Below, piece after piece: positions 12,602-17,819 of a stretch of 17,819 nt of DNA. Made by a program: the position numbers and the translations under genes. This DNA is from Euryarchaeota archaeon UBA170 (GTDB lineage Archaea > Thermoplasmatota > Poseidoniia > Poseidoniales > Thalassarchaeaceae), in assembly GCA_002499345.1 (NCBI GenBank), contig DALF01000035.1:1-17819 (forward strand), written 5' to 3'. Each line of letters starts with the position of its first letter. Positions within the stretch are counted from its first letter, which is position 1. The notes under the pieces are model-generated. The model worked only from the letters and a program-made list of their open reading frames with translations. It did no database searches and was not told where the DNA came from.

Positions 12602-14977
12602 ATGAGGGGGTTGGGAAGGTGTATCTCAATAGTGTGTATAATGCTCATTTCCATCCAAATTCCCAGTATTGTCAGTGGAGATACAGTAGTCACAGCAGAA
12701 GAGACTGAAGTTATCGAGGCTGGATCATTTGAGGATAGCTCAATGTGGTCAATTTCCTCAACTTCTGGATTTAGTCAGAATCCTGCTCAGTTCTCAACGG
12801 GTATTGTAGCGGATGGAGAACTATCATTTACCCATGATAGGCCAGAGAATTTTGACGAATATATTGGCTGGTCTGAATCGAGCCCCACCTCATCAAATTA
12901 CAGCATTGGAGTTCCAGATGGCTACTATACCTGGTCCAGAGGCCCTAATATTACAGTAGAAGGATTTGGATTTGAAGGAATGGACTCTATGATTTTGACT
13001 AATGTTTCCCTAGTTGTACACTTCGAAATACCAGATACCCTCTATTCCGATACGGTTAGGATAATACTTGGCGGAGTAGGTAGTGAGAAGTTAGTTAAGA
13101 CCTATTCCAGAACTGTTTCTGGGGTCTTCAAGATGAATAATCCACTAATCATCCCCTTGGATCAATATGCTCAATGGGATTGGGGGCTAATTGAAGGCTC
13201 GTATGTCACGATCGACTACGTTTCACAGGGAGGCGGAAGCGATGATTCAGAGGTCAGAGTGGATGCAGTGGGAATCAAGGCGAAGTATCTTCAGCCTTGG
13301 TACTCATTTGAGAATGTAAAAGCAACGCACCAACTAAATGGAAATGGGATGCCTGTAATAGATATTAGTCCATATGAAGGAGAAATTGCAGGCTTAGAAA
13401 TTGAAAGCTGTGGCCTCACACCAATTGGAATTGAATCTGGAGAATGGACGTTCAATGTTGAGAGTCCTCCGATGCAAGAGCTAGGAAGAATCCAGGTATA
13501 TGGGGCTGGCAACCATACGATTTGGGCGCTGTCTGATGATGCTGATGGGGACTATGTCCAGAAGCTATCTGGCGAATTGCTTGATTTTGGTGATTCTACG
13601 CTACATATCAGAATAGAAATCCAGGATGGTTGCGTCTCAGGAGCAAGGGTAGACGTGAATGATCCACACCTAGAAATCAGAGGGTCCATGAGCGGAAATA
13701 TTTCCGGACTATCCCAAGCGGGGAGCTCTCTCAAATTCGCGATGGGAGATTATCTCGTAGATACCGTTCCCATAAATCTAGGAGATTTCACTGTAATGGT
13801 GCCAATAGGTTATGCACTACCAAGCTCAATGGAATCTGTCGAGTTTGGAGTGGCATCAAGATTTCAATGGGCGTCTGATGGATCTCCAGAAACCTTGGTT
13901 GTCCATATTGAGTCGGTTAGTATCTCAGGGGGCTACCTGTTGGAGTGGGATAGAGACCCGGAATGCATAGGGATGGAGGATATTCAGCTTGTTGAAGATG
14001 GAGGGGGAGTTCTACTTCCACTGAGTGTAACGTGTACTGACGATTTGACATCTGAAGAAGATCTGATTGTACGTGGAGTAAGCTCTGATGAGGATATTGT
14101 TAGTGTCTATTCTGAAGGTAGCTCCTTAGTCGTACAACCAGTATCAGAATCTTACGGTGAGTCTTTGATACAGATAATTGTAGAAGATCAGCGAGGAAAT
14201 CAATGGGCTGATTCATTCAGAGTTTTTGTATCGGAGATTGAGGATCCGCCCAGTTTTGAGGGTTTACCTATGAATATGTATGTCGAGGTTGGTGACACGG
14301 CAACTCTAGAATTACAAATATATGATCCAGATACAGAAAATCCCATAGTCACTAGTAGTCGATCATGGGCAGTTTTCTCTGATGGCATACTTAGTTTGAC
14401 TCCGGTAGAGACTGGTGTTCACCCAGTAGAAATTACTGTGGATGATGGAAATAGTCAGTATTCCCAGATTATTGACGTTATCGTCACATCAAAATCCGAT
14501 CTTCTGGTTGAGAGCATATCGGTATCAAATTCTGCTACTGGTGACTCTCAAATGGTGGATGGCCAAGTAGGAAGGATTGTTGCTTATGTTCGTAACCAAG
14601 GAATGGGAGATGCGAATGGCGTTGAAGTCAGATGTTATCTTGATGGGGCCTTAGTTGGAACTTCAACAATTGGGTATATTTCATCAGGGGGCCTAGAGAG
14701 TATCCAATGCGATGCGGTTTTCCAAGGACCATCTAGTCAGTTTGTGAGGATTGAAGTTGATTACTCAGGATCCATTCTTGAGACTAACGAAGGCAATAAT
14801 GTCAAGGAAGTAGATGTACTAGTCAGTGAATCATCAGGAGGAGGGGGTCAGGAGATAGGAGAGAATCATGAAGCTGTGTTAATGGCCTTGGCCATAGGCG
14901 TAATGATTATTTTTCTGGCCGCTGTTCAGATTGGTCCTGGAAGAGTCAGGAAGCCTTTCAAGAAAGATAGAAAGTAG
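12602..14977 (+). CDS. Large secreted, membrane-anchored surface protein with CARDB domain
   Basis: A 791-aa protein. It starts with signal peptide MRGLGRCISIVCIMLISIQI, likely cleaved near VSG-D (residue 26). Most of the ectodomain (about 30-540) is beta-rich with jelly-roll-like strands and no motif I recognise. About 547-635 is an Ig/cadherin-like unit (DPPSFEGLPMNMYVEVGDTA ... SGxLSLTP-like ... VEITVDDG), and about 633-740 is a CARDB domain (DLLVESISVSN, YVRNQGMGDANGVEVRCYLD, ETNEGNNVKEVDV). A Gly-rich spacer leads to one C-terminal membrane helix (VLMALAIGVMIIFLAAVQI) and a short basic cytoplasmic end (RVRKPFKKDRK), so it is type I anchored. It has no catalytic motif; an adhesin, S-layer-associated or binding role is inferred. 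Only its 5' neighbour tRNA-His shares the leader region, on the other strand. Confidence 0.85.
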   Translation: MRGLGRCISIVCIMLISIQIPSIVSGDTVVTAEETEVIEAGSFEDSSMWSISSTSGFSQNPAQFSTGIVADGELSFTHDRPENFDEYIGWSESSPTSSNYSIGVPDGYYTWSRGPNITVEGFGFEGMDSMILTNVSLVVHFEIPDTLYSDTVRIILGGVGSEKLVKTYSRTVSGVFKMNNPLIIPLDQYAQWDWGLIEGSYVTIDYVSQGGGSDDSEVRVDAVGIKAKYLQPWYSFENVKATHQLNGNGMPVIDISPYEGEIAGLEIESCGLTPIGIESGEWTFNVESPPMQELGRIQVYGAGNHTIWALSDDADGDYVQKLSGELLDFGDSTLHIRIEIQDGCVSGARVDVNDPHLEIRGSMSGNISGLSQAGSSLKFAMGDYLVDTVPINLGDFTVMVPIGYALPSSMESVEFGVASRFQWASDGSPETLVVHIESVSISGGYLLEWDRDPECIGMEDIQLVEDGGGVLLPLSVTCTDDLTSEEDLIVRGVSSDEDIVSVYSEGSSLVVQPVSESYGESLIQIIVEDQRGNQWADSFRVFVSEIEDPPSFEGLPMNMYVEVGDTATLELQIYDPDTENPIVTSSRSWAVFSDGILSLTPVETGVHPVEITVDDGNSQYSQIIDVIVTSKSDLLVESISVSNSATGDSQMVDGQVGRIVAYVRNQGMGDANGVEVRCYLDGALVGTSTIGYISSGGLESIQCDAVFQGPSSQFVRIEVDYSGSILETNEGNNVKEVDVLVSESSGGGGQEIGENHEAVLMALAIGVMIIFLAAVQIGPGRVRKPFKKDRK

Positions 14978-14981
14978 TTGA

Positions 14982-14987
14982 TTTTTT
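14982..14987 (+). terminator. T-tract, possible archaeal terminator
   Basis: TTTTTT begins 5 nt past the stop of the surface-protein gene. Archaeal termination often needs only a T-run. A weak imperfect stem (CCGA/TCGG, 15009-15029) follows but is not well paired. Confidence 0.35.
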
Positions 14988-15077
14988 GAATAGAAAGAGT
15001 ACTGAGGGCCGATAATCAGTTATTCTCGGATAATGATTATACATGCCACGTTTACGAATATGAATTCCTACTAGCAT

Positions 15078-15085
15078 GGAGGGGG
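15078..15085 (+). promoter_or_regulatory. Shine-Dalgarno GGAGGGGG before a micro-ORF
   Basis: The GGAGG core (15078-15082) is 7 nt before ATG 15090, in a gap with no other gene to serve. A TATA-like TTATACAT at 15037-15044 lies about 46 nt upstream of the ATG, compatible with a short leader. Confidence 0.4.
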
Positions 15086-15089
15086 CATC

Positions 15090-15155
15090 ATGATGAAGCT
15101 GATAATTCGGTTAGAAACTGATGAGTGGATTTACGAAGAGCATGAAATTGCTTAA
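15090..15155 (+). CDS. Possible 21-aa micro-ORF
   Basis: ATGATGAAG opens a 21-codon frame, MMKLIIRLETDEWIYEEHEI plus A, ending at TAA 15153-15155. In favour: a strong SD at good spacing, a TATA-like element upstream, and a stop that overlaps the cbf5 stop in a TTAA palindrome exactly as the exporter and DUF2240 stops do. Against: the length gives no statistical support, and I know no family. The peptide is acidic and amphipathic. The remainder of the 174-nt gap (14978-15151) holds nothing else I can support. Confidence 0.3.
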   Translation: MMKLIIRLETDEWIYEEHEIA

Positions 15156-16120
15156 GTTGATTTTGACCAAGTTTGGGGATAAGTTCCCGGACTCATAAGA
15201 ACAGACATGGGGATTGCAATTTCACCAGAATCTATCTCTAAAAAGGCCTCGGAATCTACAGTCAACTCTGCGATAGAGACTGCTTCTCCTTTGAGCGTCT
15301 CAATCAATACTGTTGAGCCGGCCTTGGCGCCTGCAGACACTTTCACAGCCCCCGGCCTTGCAAGGGTTGCTCCGTGTGAAAGCGCGGCCGCGGCCCCATC
15401 TTTGACGACAATTCTAGGGAGGTGAGTCAGCAATCTTTCTATTGGGCAGATGATTCTTCTCAATCCTCGCTCGTCCCCATGCTCCCTGTAAACGTGCAGG
15501 GCATCAGTAAGCTGTTGCATTGAGCATGCCATCGAAGAATCAAAGGTCCCGGCCTTAGTCCTATGTAGCTCTATCAATTCACAATTAGAACCAACCATCA
15601 GTCCCAAATCTCTAGCCAGTGTACGGATGTAGGTACCGGCCTCACAATCAATTTCAATGACTACAATTCTAGATTTAGAGTCAAAATCTAAGAGTTCGAT
15701 CGAATTGAAAATCCTACTCCTGACTCTGACTTTAACGGCGGATTCTTTTGGAGGGACATTGTAAGACCTCCCTACAAGGGAAGATAGCGAAGAAGTGACT
15801 TTTTTGACGTCGACATTCTTAGAGAATCTCATAACCCCGACATATCTTTTTTCACCTGATAGAACAATATCGGTAAGTCTGGTGGCCCTACCGCAGAGGA
15901 GCGTTAGAACTCCTGTTGCAAACGGATCTAATGTCCCTCCGTGGCCGAGTTTCTTAATGCCGAGTAGATTTCTTGCCCATGCGGCCAGTTGGTGACTAGT
16001 TGGGCCTCTTGGCTTATTGACTAGAATTACCCCCGATTGGAAAAGTTCCGAGATATCCCTTTCATAGGGGTCCCCACCAGACTTGGAGTCTGTACTTGTC
16101 GACTCTTGTAAGATAATCAT
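15152..16120 (-). CDS. cbf5: H/ACA RNP pseudouridine synthase Cbf5 (TruB family, PUA domain)
   Basis: A 322-aa protein from ATG 16120; a TTG at 16129 is an alternative. It has the archaeal Cbf5 layout: the TruB catalytic domain with GVILVNKPRGPTSH, then KLGHGGTLDPFATGVLTLL (nucleophile Asp65), EKRYVGVMRFS, PPKESAVKVRVRSR and EAGTYIRTLARDLG, then LHRTKAG. A PUA domain follows at about 240-315 (LPRIVVKDGAAAALSHGATL, then RPGAV, ending AIPMSVLMSPGTY). Cbf5 works with Nop10, Gar1, L7Ae and H/ACA guide RNAs to pseudouridylate rRNA, and can act alone on tRNA U55. It lies 11 nt after cmk, reproducing the conserved archaeal DUF106-cmk-cbf5 order, although the ribosomal protein genes that often sit between are missing. 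The basic N-terminal extension typical of eukaryotic dyskerin is absent. Confidence 0.93.
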   Translation of the reverse strand: MIILQESTSTDSKSGGDPYERDISELFQSGVILVNKPRGPTSHQLAAWARNLLGIKKLGHGGTLDPFATGVLTLLCGRATRLTDIVLSGEKRYVGVMRFSKNVDVKKVTSSLSSLVGRSYNVPPKESAVKVRVRSRIFNSIELLDFDSKSRIVVIEIDCEAGTYIRTLARDLGLMVGSNCELIELHRTKAGTFDSSMACSMQQLTDALHVYREHGDERGLRRIICPIERLLTHLPRIVVKDGAAAALSHGATLARPGAVKVSAGAKAGSTVLIETLKGEAVSIAELTVDSEAFLEIDSGEIAIPMSVLMSPGTYPQTWSKST

Positions 16121-16131
16121 ATTTCCCAAGT

Positions 16132-16683
16132 TTAATCCCCCAATTCTCGTTGAACTAGTTCAAACACCTCTGATGCTTCTAGACTGTCTGCATCAATAAT
16201 CATATTGTAAGGGGACATATCATCTAAGTCAATGCCATACAGTTCTTGGTAGCGCTCCATATCATCATAATTCCTTCTTTGAGATGATTGGAGTACATCC
16301 TCATAGTCGCCACCCTCCCTGTATTGAATCCTGCGTGCCCTTTCTTCATCCGAGACTTCGACCCAAATTCTCAGACAATTGATCTCAGCTAAATGAGCCC
16401 ACCAACCACTCAAACGACTCTCCACAATGGATGGTCCATTTGAAGATGAAATCAGCTCTCTCAATGTGTCATCAAGAGATCTGTCTACTTCGAAATCCTT
16501 TTTACAAAGTCTGCTGAAATCTTCCACGCTTAAGTTCCTGCTTTCTGCCTCCTTTCTGAAGATATCTCCTCCGTTAACAGAGTTCCAACCCCTGTATTCA
16601 GACAACAAATCAACTAATGTCGATGTACCGCTACCTGGCTTTCCACTAACGGTTAATATGGGCAGAGAATCACCTCCACTCAT
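16132..16683 (-). CDS. cmk: Archaeal (d)CMP kinase
   Basis: A 183-aa enzyme phosphorylating CMP/dCMP with ATP. ATG 16683 (MSGGDSLPILTVSG) is chosen as nearest the family start; ATG 16695 and GTG 16698 would add 4-5 residues. The P-loop reads GKPGSGTST (14-22), a variant of the usual GxxGSGK-[ST] in which Lys is replaced by Thr (GSGTST), as in archaeal Cmk proteins. Further motifs: GGDIFRKEAESRNLSVEDFS (the substrate-binding G-D-IFR), DFEVDRSLDD, SRLSGWWAH and the LID-like ARRIQYREGGDYEDV, then RRNYDDMERYQELYGID. The gene overlaps the DUF106 end by 14 nt and leads into cbf5, a conserved archaeal order. Confidence 0.92.
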   Translation of the reverse strand: MSGGDSLPILTVSGKPGSGTSTLVDLLSEYRGWNSVNGGDIFRKEAESRNLSVEDFSRLCKKDFEVDRSLDDTLRELISSSNGPSIVESRLSGWWAHLAEINCLRIWVEVSDEERARRIQYREGGDYEDVLQSSQRRNYDDMERYQELYGIDLDDMSPYNMIIDADSLEASEVFELVQRELGD

Positions 16684-17602
16684 TCCTACAGACATCACAC
16701 CTTAGCTTACCGTTCGATGCGCGCATGATGAATTCGGACCCACAGGATGGACATGTCGAGCCTTTCATTGGAGGGGCGGCAAGAGTGTTACCCCCTCCTG
16801 CCTTATCTTTCTCCTCCTTTTTTTGTCCTGTTTTTCTCGGACCGGCCCTCCTTCGCTGAGATTGCCTAGTTTTTGATGCCGAAGATTTCGATTTTTTCTT
16901 TGGCTCCTCCAGCATATACAGAAGAGGCTCCGGGATAGGTTCTGCAGCAAGTACCAGTGGATGTCTCCTATATCTGATAATTTTGATATGCCTATCAATT
17001 ATCCTGCCAAGGGGAGCACTCATTGTGATGTAAGACGCTATCCATGCCGGTATAATCCAGAATATCCTCTCAGAAAAGCTCCATGTTGGGGCCCATGGAA
17101 GACTGACATATGATACTCTGAATGTCTCTATGGAGTGGGACATCCAACTGAATATTGCTATTATGAAGACTATCGTGAACATCATGGGCCTGAACATTTC
17201 AGCCTGAGTTGCCATATTTTCTGGCCCTAGGGAGAGTTGAAGTTCTTGCATCTTATTGATTCTACTGGTGTCTCTTTCCGCTCTGGCCTCTCTGAGCTGC
17301 TTACCTATCTGCTTACCACGGTGAGCATTGTGGGCCTGCTTCAGTGAATCGACGAAAAATGAGCGGATTATTGTATTAATAACCATTATACTAGAACCAA
17401 CGACAAAAACTGTAGGTACGAAGTACTGGCTGTGAAAGGGCAGTGTTGGTTCTATTACTGATCCGGCGCTGACGGATAATGATATTCTGATGAAAGGGAA
17501 AAACATCATTGATGCCATTACAACCATCATTACCATCATCGGCCCCATCATTGCAGACAATGCCTGAACCTGAGCATCGGCTGGATTTGGAGCCTCGGCC
17601 AT
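16670..17602 (-). CDS. DUF106/EMC3-TMCO1-like membrane protein with C-terminal zinc ribbon
   Basis: A 310-aa protein from ATG 17602 (MAEAPNPADAQVQ). The DUF106 family is the archaeal member of the YidC/Oxa1/Get1/EMC3/TMCO1 membrane insertase group. It has helix 1 at about 15-37 (MMGPMMVMMVVMASMMFFPF), helix 2 at about 60-80, and a cytoplasmic coiled coil (LKQAHNAHRGKQIGKQLREA...RINKMQELQ). A third helix region follows (MFRPMMFTIVFIIAIFSWMS), with another hydrophobic segment at ERIFWIIPAWIASYITM. After about 240 comes an unusual extension: a Lys/Arg/Ser linker (about 40 residues, KKKSKSSASKTRQSQRRRAG...) ending in a zinc ribbon, CPSCG...CDVC (CxxC-x15-CxxC). Typical archaeal DUF106 proteins are about 170-200 aa, so this tail is extra. 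No SD precedes the ATG, so it may be leaderless. cmk overlaps its 3' end. Confidence 0.88.
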   Translation of the reverse strand: MAEAPNPADAQVQALSAMMGPMMVMMVVMASMMFFPFIRISLSVSAGSVIEPTLPFHSQYFVPTVFVVGSSIMVINTIIRSFFVDSLKQAHNAHRGKQIGKQLREARAERDTSRINKMQELQLSLGPENMATQAEMFRPMMFTIVFIIAIFSWMSHSIETFRVSYVSLPWAPTWSFSERIFWIIPAWIASYITMSAPLGRIIDRHIKIIRYRRHPLVLAAEPIPEPLLYMLEEPKKKSKSSASKTRQSQRRRAGPRKTGQKKEEKDKAGGGNTLAAPPMKGSTCPSCGSEFIMRASNGKLRCDVCRNEWR

Positions 17603-17654
17603 GTACTTCGCATAACAAGACAACAATCAACACTTCGGTTGAAAGAATACTAGA

Positions 17655-17819
17655 TTAAGAAATAAATGAATATCCACAGACTACACATGAGGAAGATCCG
17701 ACAGGGGCCTCAGTACCGCATATTGGGCAATTCGTAATGGCTTGATGCCCCTCCGGCTCCGGCTCCGGTCCAGGCTCCGGTCCAGGCTCTGGCTCCGGCT
17801 CTGGCTCAGGCTCAGGCTC
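17655..17819 (-). CDS. C-terminal part of an unknown protein: Glu-Pro repeat linker plus zinc ribbon
   Basis: The last 54 codons of a minus-strand gene whose start lies beyond the window. The visible protein is 23 residues of EP/GP repeat (EPEPEPEPEPEPGPEPGPEP...), then GHQAITN and a compact zinc ribbon CPICGTEAPVGSSCVVCGYS (CxxC-x10-CxxC), ending FIS-stop. The CxxCG-type knuckles are intact and in frame over the whole stretch, so this is coding rather than random. The body of the protein cannot be seen, so no function is given; the stop lies 52 nt before the DUF106 start. In many archaea the gene before DUF106 is adk or secY, but neither would be expected to end like this. Confidence 0.8.
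   Translation of the reverse strand, partial: EPEPEPEPEPEPGPEPGPEPEPEGHQAITNCPICGTEAPVGSSSCVVCGYSFIS
17751..17819 (+). repeat. Hexanucleotide/dodecamer tandem repeat (GGCTCN)n, coding on minus strand
   Basis: About eleven imperfect copies of GGCTCC/GGCTCT/GGCTCA, including two 12-bp units GGCTCCGGTCCA, run to the window end. On the minus strand they encode Glu-Pro and Gly-Pro. Such a tract is prone to slippage, changing linker length in whole codon pairs. It continues beyond the window. Confidence 0.85.

Noticed and set aside
14978..15029. Strong intrinsic hairpin terminator after the CARDB gene
   Set aside because: The stem CCGA/TCGG has unpaired interior bases; only the T6 tract was kept, at low confidence.
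17751..17819. Tandem repeat considered as a CRISPR fragment or regulatory repeat
   Set aside because: Units are 6-12 bp with no spacers, and they read in frame as Glu-Pro into an intact zinc ribbon, so they are coding.
1..17819. Defence system, prophage or insertion element
   Set aside because: No integrase, transposase, nuclease-helicase pair, terminal inverted repeat or phage gene is seen; the single helicase is a DEAD-box RNA helicase in a housekeeping context.

Overview
The window looks like a piece of a euryarchaeal chromosome, probably a Marine Group II/Poseidoniales-like member of the Thermoplasmata sensu lato. The domain assignment is firm because several genes are archaeal types: RNA polymerase subunit L, the short translation factor aEF-1beta, the H/ACA pseudouridine synthase Cbf5 next to an archaeal cytidylate kinase and a DUF106/EMC3-like membrane protein, a DUF2240 protein, and a multi-zinc-knuckle micro-protein. 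The finer placement is an inference from the secreted ELWKSDGT-repeat lipoprotein and the overall mix, and no database search was run. Gene density is very high, several start codons are GTG, and no mobile element, CRISPR array or rRNA was seen.

Layout: (1) 1-2514, plus strand: the 3' end of an RlmE/FtsJ rRNA methyltransferase, then a large surface lipoprotein (coiled-coil stalk plus propeller-like repeats). (2) 2547-2999, minus: a small cupin. (3) 3117-3562, plus: a zinc-knuckle micro-protein and aEF-1beta, an SD-linked pair. (4) 3563-5234, minus: rpoL followed by truD. (5) 5345-7888, plus: an MMPL/RND-type 12-TM exporter. (6) 7885-8460, minus: DUF2240. (7) 8558-12417, plus: a tight run of HEAT-repeat protein, a 94-aa orphan, a DEAD-box helicase with a DbpA-like tail, TusA and RibA. 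(8) 12427-12502, minus: tRNA-His(GUG). (9) 12602-14977, plus: a secreted CARDB-containing surface protein with a C-terminal anchor. (10) 14978-15151: a short gap holding a T-tract and a possible 21-aa ORF. (11) 15152-17819, minus: the C-terminus of a zinc-ribbon protein, then DUF106, cmk and cbf5.

The dominant theme is RNA and translation: rRNA methylation (RlmE), two pseudouridine synthases (TruD, Cbf5), a DEAD-box helicase, aEF-1beta, a zinc-knuckle protein, RpoL and a tRNA. These are interleaved with cell-surface genes (lipoprotein, MMPL exporter, CARDB protein) and one riboflavin/sulfur pair (RibA, TusA).

Points most worth a second look are: the zinc-knuckle protein that has lost one cysteine from two of its four knuckles; two neighbouring minus-strand proteins that both end in low-complexity linker plus zinc ribbon; the HEAT / 94-aa orphan / DEAD helicase operon as a possible uncharacterised RNP module; a possible 21-codon micro-ORF with a strong SD; and convergent gene pairs whose stop codons abut or overlap in TGATCA or TTAA palindromes. 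I did not find a clearly new defence or mobile system.
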